Positions 48,018 to 59,562 of a DNA stretch of 64,000 nucleotides are shown here, piece by piece. The notes under the pieces were generated by a model. It was not told where the DNA came from. It ran no database searches and saw only the letters and a list, made by a program, of their open reading frames with translations. The DNA is from Rhabditoides inermis (taxonomy: Eukaryota > Nematoda > Chromadorea > Rhabditida > Rhabditidae): the NCBI GenBank assembly GCA_963966185.1, contig CAWZYM010000153.1, positions 142,001 through 206,000 on the forward strand, read 5' to 3'. Made by a program: the position numbers and the translations under genes. The stretch's first letter is position 1, and the number at the start of each line of letters is the position of its first letter.

Positions 48018-48636
48018 TTGGTTGGATTGTTTCATGAGCGAGGCCACTAACTCTCCTCCCACCCTTATGGTGGTTGTTGCTAGAAGCTGTGGTCTCTTGA
48101 GAATGGTCGTGGTGTTTCTTGAGCGAGGCCACTAACTCTCCTCCCACCCTTATGGTGGTTGTTGCTAGAAGCTGTGGTCTCTTGAGATTGGTTGTGGTGT
48201 TTTTGAGTGGGGCCACTAACTCTCCTTCCACCCTTATGGTGGTTGTTGCTAGAAGCTGTGGTCCCTTGAGATTGGTTGTGGTGTTTCTTGAGCGGGAGCA
48301 CTAACTCTCCTTCCACCCTTATGGTGGTTGTTGCTAGAAGCTGTGGTCTCTTGAGATTGGTTGTGGTGTTTCTTGAGCGAGGCCACTAACTCTCCTTCCA
48401 CCCTTATGGTGGTTGTTGCTAGAAGCTGTGGTCTCTTGAGATTGGTTGTGGTGTTTTTTTGAGTGGGGCCACTAACTCTCCTTCCACCCTTATGGTGTTT
48501 GTTGCTAGAAGCTGTGGTCCCTTGAGATTGGTTGTGGTGTATCTTGAGCGGGACCACTAACTCTCCTTCCACCCTTATGATGGTTGTTGCTAGAAGCTGT
48601 GGTCTCTTGAGATTGGTTGTGGTGTTTCATGAGCGG
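48018..48636 (+). repeat. Monomer array, 7 units: J M E H A F D
   Basis: M word. Confidence 0.94.
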
Positions 48637-48952
48637 GGCTTCTTCTTTCTCTATCTCTCTCACTCTCTCTCTCTCTCTCTCCTCTTTTCCCATATCCCTC
48701 TCCCTCCATCCAAAGTGCAATACAGGTTCATAATCAACGACAGCCACATTTCACCAAGTTTCTCGATCTCGCAAGTCGGAAACGGAATGGATGGTGCTGA
48801 ACTTCGCTAATAGGACACTAGAGAAGAAGTTCGGAGGAGATATGGATGAAGGGTACCTCAGTGTCTGTCTCTATTCCTTCCCTCTATCTCGCCTTATCTC
48901 TTTTTTATCTCTCTTTGTGAGTTGATTACATGTAGTTATGTAGTATCGAAGG
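48637..48952 (+). repeat. Spacer 49, type 1
   Basis: (CT)9. Confidence 0.95.
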
Positions 48953-49826
48953 TTGGTTGGATTGTTTCATGAGCGAGGCCACTAACTCTCCTCCCACCCT
49001 TATGGTGGTTGTTGCTAGAAGCTGTGGTCTCTTGAGATTGGTTGTGGTGTTTCTTGAGCGGGGCCACTAACTCTCCTTCCACCCTTATGGTGGTTGTTGC
49101 TAGAAGCTGTGGTCTCTTGAGATTGGTTGTGGTGTTTCTTGAGCGAGGCCACTAACTCTCCTTCCACCCTTATGGTGGTTGTTGCTAGAAGCTGTGGTCT
49201 CTTGAGATTGGTTGTGGTGTTTGTTGAGCGGGACCACTATTTCTCCTTCCACCCTTATGGTGGTTGTTGCTAGAAGCTGTGGTCTCTTGAGATTGGTTAT
49301 GGTGTTTCTTGAGCGGAACCACTATTTCTCCTTCCACCCTTATGGTGGTTGTTGCTAGAAGCTGTGGTCTCTTGAGATTGGTTGTGGTGTTTCTTGAGCG
49401 GGAACACTATTTATCCTTCCACCCTTATGGTGGTTGTTGCTAGAAGCTGTGGTCTCTTGAGATTGGTTGTGGTGTTTCTTGAGCGGGACCACTATTTCTC
49501 CTTCCATCCTTATGGTGGTTGTTGCTAGAAGCTGTGGTCTCTTGAGATTGGTTGTGGTGTTTCTTGAGCGAGGCCACTAACTCTCTTTCCACCCTTATGG
49601 TGGTTGTTGCTAGAAGCTGTGGTCTCTTGAGATTGGTTGTGGTGTTTTTTGAGTGGGGCCACTAACTCTCCTTCCACCCTTATGGTGGTTGTTGCTAGAA
49701 GCTGTGGTCCTTTGAGATTGGTTGTGGTGTATCTTGAGCGGGACCACTAACTCTCCTTCCACCCTTATGGTGGTTGTTGCTAGAAGCTGTGGTCTCTTGA
49801 GATTGGTTGTGGTGTTTCATGAGCGG
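48953..49826 (+). repeat. Monomer array, 10 units: J B A W1 W2 W3 W4 A' T D
   Basis: W word. Confidence 0.94.
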
Positions 49827-49852
49827 GGCTTCTTCTTGCTCTCTCTCTCTCT

Positions 49853-49891
<39 letters not shown>

Positions 49892-50156
49892 CTTCCCATA
49901 CCCCTCTCCCTCCATCCAAAGTTCAATACAGGTTCATAATCAACTACAGCCACACTTCACCAAGTTTCTCGATCTCGCAAGTCGAAAACGGAATGAATGG
50001 TGCTGAACTTCGCTAATAGGACACCAGAGAAGGATTTCGAGGAGATATGGATGAAGGGTACCTCAGTGTCTGTCTCTATTCCTTCCCTCTATCTCGCCTT
50101 ATCTCTTTTTATCTTTTTCTGTGGGTTGATTACATGTAGTTATGTAGTATCGAAGG
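49827..50156 (+). repeat. Spacer 50, type 3
   Basis: 330 bp. Confidence 0.94.
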
Positions 50157-50349
50157 TTGGTTGGATTGTTTCATGAGCGAGGCCACTAACTCTCCTCCCA
50201 CCCTTATGGTGGTTGTTGCTAGAAGCTGTGGTCTCTTGAGATTGGTTGTGGTGTTTTTGAGTGGGGCCACTAACTCTCCTTCCACCCTTATGATGGTTGT
50301 TGCTAGAAGCTGTGGTCTCTTGAGATTGGTTGTGGTGTTTCATGAGCGG
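50157..50349 (+). repeat. Monomer array, 2 units: J E
   Basis: 193 bp. Confidence 0.94.
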
Positions 50350-50375
50350 GGCTTCTTCTTTCTCTATCTCTCTCA

Positions 50376-50408
<33 letters not shown>

Positions 50409-50671
50409 CCATATCCCTCTCCCTCCATCCAAAGTGCAATACAGGTTCATAATCAACGACAGCCACATTTCACCAAGTTTCTCGATCTCGCAAGTCGGAA
50501 ACGGAATGGATGGTGCTGAACTTCGCTAATAGGACACTAGAGAAGGAGTTCGGAGGAGATATGGATGAAGGGTACCTCAGTGTCTGTCTCTATTCCTTCC
50601 CTCTATCTCGCCTTATCTCTTTTTTATCTCTCTTTGTGAGTTGATTACATGTAGTTATGTAGTATCGAAGG
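50350..50671 (+). repeat. Spacer 51, type 1b without CG
   Basis: It has aaggagttcgg like the other 1b copies, but a pure (CT)12 tract. The CG break has been lost along with several repeats. Confidence 0.93.
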
Positions 50672-51375
50672 TTGGTTGGATTGTTTCATGAGCGAGGCCA
50701 CTAACTCTCCTCCCACCCTTATGGTGGTTGTTGCTAGAAGCTGTGGTCTCTTGAGATTGGTTGTGGTGTTTCTTGAGCGGGGCCACTAACTCTCCTTCCA
50801 CCCTTATGGTGGTTGTTGCTAGAAGCTGTGGTCTCTTGAGATTGGTCGTGGTGTTTCTTGAGCGGGGCCACTAACTCTCCTTCCACCCTTATGGTGGTTG
50901 TTGCTAGAAGCTGTGGTCCCTTGAGATTGGTTGTGGTGTTTCTTGAGCGAGGCCACTAACTCTCCTTCCACCCTTATGGTGGTTGTTGCTAGAAGCTGTG
51001 GTCTCTTGAGATTGGTTGTGGTGTTTTTGAGTGGGGCCACTAACTCTCCTTCCACCCTTATGGTGGTTGTTGCTAGAAGCTGTGGTCCCTTGAGATTGGT
51101 TGTGGTGTTTCTTGAGCGGGACCACTAACTCTCCTTCCACCCTTATGGTGGTTGTTGCTAGAAGCTGTGGTCTCTTGAGATTGGTTGTGGTGTTTTTTTG
51201 AGTGGGGCCACTAACTCTCCTTCCACCCTTATGGTGGTTGTTGCTAGAAGCTGTGGTCCCTTGAGATTGGTTGTGGTGTATCTTGAGCGGGACCACTAAC
51301 TCTCCTTCCACCCGTATGATGGTTGTTGCTAGAAGCTGTGGTCTCTTGAGATTGGTTGTGGTGTTTCATGAGCGG
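50672..51375 (+). repeat. Monomer array, 8 units: J B K A E C F D
   Basis: 704 bp. Confidence 0.94.
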
Positions 51376-51396
51376 GGCTTCTTCTTTCTCTATCTC

Positions 51397-51442
<46 letters not shown>

Positions 51443-51705
51443 CCATATCCCTCTCCCTCCATCCAAAGTGCAATACAGGTTCATAATCAACGACAGCCAC
51501 ATTTCACCAAGTTTCTCGATCTCGCAAGTCGGAAACGGAATGGATGGTGCTGAACTTCGCTAATAGGACACTAGAGAAGAAGTTCGGAGGAGATATGGAT
51601 GAAGGGTACCTCAGTGTCTGTCTCTATTCCTTCCCTCTATCTCGCCTTATCTCTTTTTTATCTCTCTTTGTGAGTTGATTACATGTAGTTATGTAGTATC
51701 GAAGG
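51376..51705 (+). repeat. Spacer 52, type 1
   Basis: (CT)17 with the shorter tctatctctcac lead-in, otherwise seen in spacers 1 and 7, but with the normal ggttcataatc. Confidence 0.93.
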
Positions 51706-52408
51706 TTGGTTGGATTGTTTCATGAGCGAGGCCACTAACTCTCCTCCCACCCTTATGGTGGTTGTTGCTAGAAGCTGTGGTCTCTTGAGATTGGTTGTGG
51801 TGTTTCTTGAGCGGGGCCACTAACTCTCCTTCCACCCTTATGGTGGTTGTTGCTAGAAGCTGTGGTCTCTTGAGATTGGTTGTGGTGTTTCTTGAGCGGG
51901 GCCACTAACTCTCCTTCCACCCTTATGGTGGTTGTTGCTAGAAGCTGTGGTCTCTTGAGATTGGTCGTGGTGTTTCTTGAGCGGGGCCACTAACTCTCCT
52001 TCCACCCTTATGGTGGTTGTTGCTAGAAGCTGTGGTCCCTTGAGATTGGTTGTGGTGTTTCTTGAGCGAGGCCACTAACTCTCCTTCCACCCTTATGGTG
52101 GTTGTTGCTAGAAGCTGTGGTCTCTTGAGATTGGTTGTGGTGTTTTTGAGTGGGGCCACTAACTCTCCTTCCACCCTTATGGTGGTTGTTGCTAGAAGCT
52201 GTGGTCCCTTGAGATTGGTTGTGGTGTTTCTTGAGCGGGACCACTAACTCTCCTTCCACCCTTATGGTGGTTGTTGCTAGAAGCTGTGGTCCCTTGAGAT
52301 TGGTTGTGGTGTATCTTGAGCGGGACCACTAACTCTCCTTCCACCCGTATGATGGTTGTTGCTAGAAGCTGTGGTCTCTTGAGATTGGTTGTGGTGTTTC
52401 ATGAGCGG
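51706..52408 (+). repeat. Monomer array, 8 units: J B B K A E C D
   Basis: 703 bp with a doubled B. Confidence 0.94.
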
Positions 52409-52431
52409 GGCTTCTTCTTTCTCTATCTCTC

Positions 52432-52473
<42 letters not shown>

Positions 52474-52735
52474 CCATATCCCTCTCCCTCCATCCAAAGT
52501 GCAATACAGGTTCATAATCAACGACAGCCACATTTCACCAAGTTTCTCGATCTCGCAAGTCGGAAACGGAATGGATGGTGCTGAACTTCGCTAATAGGAC
52601 ACTAGAGAAGAAGTTCGGAGGAGATATGGATGAAGGGTACCTCAGTGTCTGTCTCTATTCCTTCCCTCTATCTCGCCTTATCTCTTTTTTATCTCTCTTT
52701 GTGAGTTGATTACATGTAGTTATGTGTATCGAAGG
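52409..52735 (+). repeat. Spacer 53, type 1c
   Basis: (CT)15. Confidence 0.94.
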
Positions 52736-53185
52736 TTGGTTGGATTGTTTCATGAGCGAGGCCACTAACTCTCCTCCCACCCTTATGGTGGTTGTTGCTA
52801 GAAGCTGTGGTCTCTTGAGAATGGTCGTGGTGTTTCTTGAGCGAGGCCACTAACTCTCCTCCCACCCTTATGGTGGTTGTTGCTAGAAGCTGTGGTCTCT
52901 TGAGATTGGTTGTGGTGTTTCTTGAGCGAGGCCACTAACTCTCCTTCCACCCTTATGGTGGTTGTTGCTAGAAGCTGTGGTCTCTTGAGATTGGTTGTGG
53001 TGTTTTTTTGAGTGGGGCCACTAACTCTCCTTCCACCCTTATGGTGTTTGTTGCTAGAAGCTGTGGTCCCTTGAGATTGGTTGTGGTGTATCTTGAGCGG
53101 GACCACTAACTCTCCTTCCACCCTTATGATGGTTGTTGCTAGAAGCTGTGGTCTCTTGAGATTGGTTGTGGTGTTTCATGAGCGG
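52736..53185 (+). repeat. Monomer array, 5 units: J M A F D
   Basis: It is an M word that has lost E-H. Loss of the 84-bp unit leaves 450 bp. Confidence 0.93.
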
Positions 53186-53501
53186 GGCTTCTTCTTTCTC
53201 TATCTCTCTCACTCTCTCTCTCTCTCTCTCCTCTTTTCCCATATCCCTCTCCCTCCATCCAAAGTGCAATACAGGTTCATAATCAACGACAGCCACATTT
53301 CACCAAGTTTCTCGATCTCGCAAGTCGGAAACGGAATGGATGGTGCTGAACTTCGCTAATAGGACACTAGAGAAGAAGTTCGGAGGAGATATGGATGAAG
53401 GGTACCTCAGTGTCTGTCTCTATTCCTTCCCTCTATCTCGCCTTATCTCTTTTTTATCTCTCTTTGTGAGTTGATTACATGTAGTTATGTAGTATCGAAG
53501 G
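53186..53501 (+). repeat. Spacer 54, type 1
   Basis: (CT)9. Confidence 0.95.
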
Positions 53502-54375
53502 TTGGTTGGATTGTTTCATGAGCGAGGCCACTAACTCTCCTCCCACCCTTATGGTGGTTGTTGCTAGAAGCTGTGGTCTCTTGAGATTGGTTGTGGTGTT
53601 TCTTGAGCGGGGCCACTAACTCTCCTTCCACCCTTATGGTGGTTGTTGCTAGAAGCTGTGGTCTCTTGAGATTGGTTGTGGTGTTTCTTGAGCGAGGCCA
53701 CTAACTCTCCTTCCACCCTTATGGTGGTTGTTGCTAGAAGCTGTGGTCTCTTGAGATTGGTTGTGGTGTTTGTTGAGCGGGACCACTATTTCTCCTTCCA
53801 CCCTTATGGTGGTTGTTGCTAGAAGCTGTGGTCTCTTGAGATTGGTTATGGTGTTTCTTGAGCGGAACCACTATTTCTCCTTCCACCCTTATGGTGGTTG
53901 TTGCTAGAAGCTGTGGTCTCTTGAGATTGGTTGTGGTGTTTCTTGAGCGGGAACACTATTTATCCTTCCACCCTTATGGTGGTTGTTGCTAGAAGCTGTG
54001 GTCTCTTGAGATTGGTTGTGGTGTTTCTTGAGCGGGACCACTATTTCTCCTTCCATCCTTATGGTGGTTGTTGCTAGAAGCTGTGGTCTCTTGAGATTGG
54101 TTGTGGTGTTTCTTGAGCGAGGCCACTAACTCTCTTTCCACCCTTATGGTGGTTGTTGCTAGAAGCTGTGGTCTCTTGAGATTGGTTGTGGTGTTTTTTG
54201 AGTGGGGCCACTAACTCTCCTTCCACCCTTATGGTGGTTGTTGCTAGAAGCTGTGGTCCTTTGAGATTGGTTGTGGTGTATCTTGAGCGGGACCACTAAC
54301 TCTCCTTCCACCCTTATGGTGGTTGTTGCTAGAAGCTGTGGTCTCTTGAGATTGGTTGTGGTGTTTCATGAGCGG
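53502..54375 (+). repeat. Monomer array, 10 units: J B A W1 W2 W3 W4 A' T D
   Basis: This is the last complete W word in the window. Confidence 0.94.
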
Positions 54376-54403
54376 GGCTTCTTCTTGCTCTCTCTCTCTC
54401 TAA

Positions 54404-54434
<31 letters not shown>

Positions 54435-54699
54435 CTTCCCATACCCCTCTCCCTCCATCCAAAGTTCAATACAGGTTCATAATCAACTACAGCCACACTT
54501 CACCAAGTTTCTCGATCTCGCAAGTCGAAAACGGAATGAATGGTGCTGAACTTCGCTAATAGGACACCAGAGAAGGATTTCGAGGAGATATGGATGAAGG
54601 GTACCTCAGTGTCTGTCTCTATTCCTTCCCTCTATCTCGCCTTATCTCTTTTTATCTTTTTCTGTGGGTTGATTACATGTAGTTATGTAGTATCGAAGG
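54376..54699 (+). repeat. Spacer 55, type 3
   Basis: 324 bp. Confidence 0.94.
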
Positions 54700-54892
54700 T
54701 TGGTTGGATTGTTTCATGAGCGAGGCCACTAACTCTCCTCCCACCCTTATGGTGGTTGTTGCTAGAAGCTGTGGTCTCTTGAGATTGGTTGTGGTGTTTT
54801 TGAGTGGGGCCACTAACTCTCCTTCCACCCTTATGATGGTTGTTGCTAGAAGCTGTGGTCTCTTGAGATTGGTTGTGGTGTTTCATGAGCGG
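54700..54892 (+). repeat. Monomer array, 2 units: J E
   Basis: 193 bp. Confidence 0.94.
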
Positions 54893-54915
54893 GGCTTCTT
54901 CTTTCTCTATCTCTC

Positions 54916-54966
<51 letters not shown>

Positions 54967-55242
54967 CTCTCCTCTTTTCCCATATCCCTCTCCCTCCATC
55001 CAAAGTGCAATACAGGTTCATAATCAACGACAGCCACATTTCACCAAGTTTCTCGATCTCGCAAGTCGGAAACGGAATGGATGGTGCTGAACTTCGCTAA
55101 TAGGACACTAGAGAAGGAGTTCGGAGGAGATATGGATGAAGGGTACCTCAGTGTCTGTCTCTATTCCTTCCCTCTATCTCGCCTTATCTCTTTTTTATCT
55201 CTCTTTGTGAGTTGATTACATGTAGTTATGTAGTATCGAAGG
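54893..55242 (+). repeat. Spacer 56, type 1b
   Basis: The tract has 26 dinucleotides with one CG. It is joint longest spacer, with number 59. Confidence 0.94.
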
Positions 55243-55946
55243 TTGGTTGGATTGTTTCATGAGCGAGGCCACTAACTCTCCTCCCACCCTTATGGTGGTT
55301 GTTGCTAGAAGCTGTGGTCTCTTGAGATTGGTTGTGGTGTTTCTTGAGCGGGGCCACTAACTCTCCTTCCACCCTTATGGTGGTTGTTGCTAGAAGCTGT
55401 GGTCTCTTGAGATTGGTCGTGGTGTTTCTTGAGCGGGGCCACTAACTCTCCTTCCACCCTTATGGTGGTTGTTGCTAGAAGCTGTGGTCCCTTGAGATTG
55501 GTTGTGGTGTTTCTTGAGCGAGGCCACTAACTCTCCTTCCACCCTTATGGTGGTTGTTGCTAGAAGCTGTGGTCTCTTGAGATTGGTTGTGGTGTTTTTG
55601 AGTGGGGCCACTAACTCTCCTTCCACCCTTATGGTGGTTGTTGCTAGAAGCTGTGGTCCCTTGAGATTGGTTGTGGTGTTTCTTGAGCGGGACCACTAAC
55701 TCTCCTTCCACCCTTATGGTGGTTGTTGCTAGAAGCTGTGGTCTCTTGAGATTGGTTGTGGTGTTTTTTTGAGTGGGGCCACTAACTCTCCTTCCACCCT
55801 TATGGTGGTTGTTGCTAGAAGCTGTGGTCCCTTGAGATTGGTTGTGGTGTATCTTGAGCGGGACCACTAACTCTCCTTCCACCCGTATGATGGTTGTTGC
55901 TAGAAGCTGTGGTCTCTTGAGATTGGTTGTGGTGTTTCATGAGCGG
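55243..55946 (+). repeat. Monomer array, 8 units: J B K A E C F D
   Basis: 704 bp. Confidence 0.94.
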
Positions 55947-55972
55947 GGCTTCTTCTTTCTCTATCTCTCTCA

Positions 55973-56007
<35 letters not shown>

Positions 56008-56270
56008 CCATATCCCTCTCCCTCCATCCAAAGTGCAATACAGGTTCATAATCAACGACAGCCACATTTCACCAAGTTTCTCGATCTCGCAAGTCGGAAA
56101 CGGAATGGATGGTGCTGAACTTCGCTAATAGGACACTAGAGAAGAAGTTCGGAGGAGATATGGATGAAGGGTACCTCAGTGTCTGTCTCTATTCCTTCCC
56201 TCTATCTCGCCTTATCTCTTTTTTATCTCTCTTTGTGAGTTGATTACATGTAGTTATGTAGTATCGAAGG
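55947..56270 (+). repeat. Spacer 57, type 1
   Basis: (CT)13. Confidence 0.94.
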
Positions 56271-56719
56271 TTGGTTGGATTGTTTCATGAGCGAGGCCAC
56301 TAACTCTCCTCCCACCCTTATGGTGGTTGTTGCTAGAAGCTGTGGTCTCTTGAGATTGGTTGTGGTGTTTCTTGAGCGGGGCCACTAACTCTCCTTCCAC
56401 CCTTATGGTGGTTGTTGCTAGAAGCTGTGGTCTCTTGAGATTGGTTGTGGTGTTTCTTGAGCGAGGCCACTAACTCTCTTTCCACCCTTATGGTGGTTGT
56501 TGCTAGAAGCTGTGGTCTCTTGAGATTGGTTGTGGTGTTTTTTGAGTGGGGCCACTAACTCTCCTTCCACCCTTATGGTGGTTGTTGCTAGAAGTTGTGG
56601 TCCTTTGAGATTGGTTGTGGTGTATCTTGAGCGGGACCACTAACTCTCCTTCCACCCTTATGGTGGTTGTTGCTAGAAGCTGTGGTCTCTTGAGATTGGT
56701 TGTGGTGTTTCATGAGCGG
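56271..56719 (+). repeat. Monomer array, 5 units: J B A' T D
   Basis: It is a W word with A-W1-W2-W3-W4 cleanly removed. It has a private agaagttgtgg at about 56592. It is still followed by type 3. Confidence 0.93.
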
Positions 56720-57031
56720 GGCTTCTTCTTGCTCTCTCTCTCTAACTCTCTCTCTCTCTCTCCTCTCTTCCCATACCCCTCTCCCTCCATCCAAAGTTCA
56801 ATACAGGTTCATAATCAACTACAGCCACACTTCACCAAGTTTCTCGATCTCGCAAGTCGAAAACGGAATGAATGGTGCTGAACTTCGCTAATAGGACACC
56901 AGAGAAGGATTTCGAGGAGATATGGATGAAGGGTACCTCAGTGTCTGTCTCTATTCCTTCCCTCTATCTCGCCTTATCTCTTTTTATCTTTTTCTGTGGG
57001 TTGATTACATGTAGTTATGTAGTATCGAAGG
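56720..57031 (+). repeat. Spacer 58, type 3
   Basis: 312 bp, the shortest type 3. Confidence 0.94.
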
Positions 57032-57224
57032 TTGGTTGGATTGTTTCATGAGCGAGGCCACTAACTCTCCTCCCACCCTTATGGTGGTTGTTGCTAGAAG
57101 CTGTGGTCTCTTGAGATTGGTTGTGGTGTTTTTGAGTGGGGCCACTAACTCTCCTTCCACCCTTATGATGGTTGTTGCTAGAAGCTGTGGTCTCTTGAGA
57201 TTGGTTGTGGTGTTTCATGAGCGG
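57032..57224 (+). repeat. Monomer array, 2 units: J E
   Basis: 193 bp. Confidence 0.94.
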
Positions 57225-57247
57225 GGCTTCTTCTTTCTCTATCTCTC

Positions 57248-57298
<51 letters not shown>

Positions 57299-57574
57299 CT
57301 CTCCTCTTTTCCCATATCCCTCTCCCTCCATCCAAAGTGCAATACAGGTTCATAATCAACGACAGCCACATTTCACCAAGTTTCTCGATCTCGCAAGTCG
57401 GAAACGGAATGGATGGTGCTGAACTTCGCTAATAGGACACTAGAGAAGGAGTTCGGAGGAGATATGGATGAAGGGTACCTCAGTGTCTGTCTCTATTCCT
57501 TCCCTCTATCTCGCCTTATCTCTTTTTTATCTCTCTTTGTGAGTTGATTACATGTAGTTATGTAGTATCGAAGG
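57225..57574 (+). repeat. Spacer 59, type 1b
   Basis: It is the same length as spacer 56, with the CG at the same place. Confidence 0.94.
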
Positions 57575-58278
57575 TTGGTTGGATTGTTTCATGAGCGAGG
57601 CCACTAACTCTCCTCCCACCCTTATGGTGGTTGTTGCTAGAAGCTGTGGTCTCTTGAGATTGGTTGTGGTGTTTCTTGAGCGGGGCCACTAACTCTCCTT
57701 CCACCCTTATGGTGGTTGTTGCTAGAAGCTGTGGTCTCTTGAGATTGGTCGTGGTGTTTCTTGAGCGGGGCCACTAACTCTCCTTCCACCCTTATGGTGG
57801 TTGTTGCTAGAAGCTGTGGTCCCTTGAGATTGGTTGTGGTGTTTCTTGAGCGAGGCCACTAACTCTCCTTCCACCCTTATGGTGGTTGTTGCTAGAAGCT
57901 GTGGTCTCTTGAGATTGGTTGTGGTGTTTTTGAGTGGGGCCACTAACTCTCCTTCCACCCTTATGGTGGTTGTTGCTAGAAGCTGTGGTCCCTTGAGATT
58001 GGTTGTGGTGTTTCTTGAGCGGGACCACTAACTCTCCTTCCACCCTTATGGTGGTTGTTGCTAGAAGCTGTGGTCTCTTGAGATTGGTTGTGGTGTTTTT
58101 TTGAGTGGGGCCACTAACTCTCCTTCCACCCTTATGGTGGTTGTTGCTAGAAGCTGTGGTCCCTTGAGATTGGTTGTGGTGTATCTTGAGCGGGACCACT
58201 AACTCTCCTTCCACCCGTATGATGGTTGTTGCTAGAAGCTGTGGTCTCTTGAGATTGGTTGTGGTGTTTCATGAGCGG
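57575..58278 (+). repeat. Monomer array, 8 units: J B K A E C F D
   Basis: 704 bp. Confidence 0.94.
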
Positions 58279-58301
58279 GGCTTCTTCTTTCTCTATCTCT
58301 C

Positions 58302-58349
<48 letters not shown>

Positions 58350-58612
58350 CCATATCCCTCTCCCTCCATCCAAAGTGCAATACAGGTTCATAATCAACGA
58401 CAGCCACATTTCACCAAGTTTCTCGATCTCGCAAGTCGGAAACGGAATGGATGGTGCTGAACTTCGCTAATAGGACACTAGAGAAGAAGTTCGGAGGAGA
58501 TATGGATGAAGGGTACCTCAGTGTCTGTCTCTATTCCTTCCCTCTATCTCGCCTTATCTCTTTTTTATCTCTCTTTGTGAGTTGATTACATGTAGTTATG
58601 TAGTATCGAAGG
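58279..58612 (+). repeat. Spacer 60, type 1
   Basis: (CT)18. Confidence 0.94.
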
Positions 58613-59230
58613 TTGGTTGGATTGTTTCATGAGCGAGGCCACTAACTCTCCTCCCACCCTTATGGTGGTTGTTGCTAGAAGCTGTGGTCTCTTGAGATTG
58701 GTTGTGGTGTTTCTTGAGCGGGGCCACTAACTCTCCTTCCACCCTTATGGTGGTTGTTGCTAGAAGCTGTGGTCTCTTGAGATTGGTCGTGGTGTTTCTT
58801 GAGCGGGGCCACTAACTCTCCTTCCACCCTTATGGTGGTTGTTGCTAGAAGCTGTGGTCCCTTGAGATTGGTTGTGGTGTTTCTTGAGCGAGGCCACTAA
58901 CTCTCCTTCCACCCTTATGGTGGTTGTTGCTAGAAGCTGTGGTCTCTTGAGATTGGTTGTGGTGTTTTTGAGTGGGGCCACTAACTCTCCTTCCACCCTT
59001 ATGGTGGTTGTTGCTAGAAGCTGTGGTCCCTTGAGATTGGTTGTGGTGTTTCTTGAGCGGGACCACTAACTCTCCTTCCACCCTTATGGTGGTTGTTGCT
59101 AGAAGCTGTGGTCCCTTGAGATTGGTTGTGGTGTATCTTGAGCGGGACCACTAACTCTCCTTCCACCCGTATGATGGTTGTTGCTAGAAGCTGTGGTCTC
59201 TTGAGATTGGTTGTGGTGTTTCATGAGCGG
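58613..59230 (+). repeat. Monomer array, 7 units: J B K A E C D
   Basis: 618 bp. Confidence 0.94.
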
Positions 59231-59253
59231 GGCTTCTTCTTTCTCTATCTCTC

Positions 59254-59299
<46 letters not shown>

Positions 59300-59562
59300 C
59301 CATATCCCTCTCCCTCCATCCAAAGTGCAATACAGGTTCATAATCAACGACAGCCACATTTCACCAAGTTTCTCGATCTCGCAAGTCGGAAACGGAATGG
59401 ATGGTGCTGAACTTCGCTAATAGGACACTAGAGAAGAAGTTCGAAGGAGATATGGATGAAGGGTACCTCAGTGTCTGTCTCTATTCCTTCCCTCTATCTC
59501 GCCTTATCTCTTTTTTATCTCTCTTTGTGAGTTGATTACATGTAGTTATGTAGTATCGAAGG
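59231..59562 (+). repeat. Spacer 61, type 1
   Basis: (CT)17. It has aagttcgaaggag in place of aagttcggaggag, shared only with spacer 65. Confidence 0.93.

Larger units (their letters stand above)
40201..50156 (+). repeat. Large duplicated block, copy 2
   Basis: This is the counterpart of 15683-27908, about 24.5 kb away in its first half and 22.2 kb away in its second half. The difference is explained by the internal tandem duplication present only in copy 1. After 50156 the order diverges (2-mer here, 7-mer in copy 1). Confidence 0.8.
54700..56270 (+). repeat. 2,332-bp-offset tandem duplication, unit 1
   Basis: It consists of a 2-mer, a 1b spacer of 350 bp (the longest in the window), an 8-mer and a type 1 spacer. 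The same order recurs 2,332 bp downstream with an equally long 1b spacer. Confidence 0.87.
57032..58612 (+). repeat. 2,332-bp-offset tandem duplication, unit 2
   Basis: This is the counterpart of 54700-56270. The 2-mer, 1b spacer and 8-mer have the same lengths. The final type 1 spacer differs only in CT count (18 against 13). Confidence 0.87.

Noticed and set aside
54704..55090. Plus-strand open frames of up to 135 codons with Ser-Leu repeats, some running into the spacer core
   Set aside because: The Ser-Leu runs are the CT microsatellite. Frame and length change with each CT gain or loss, so no protein is maintained.
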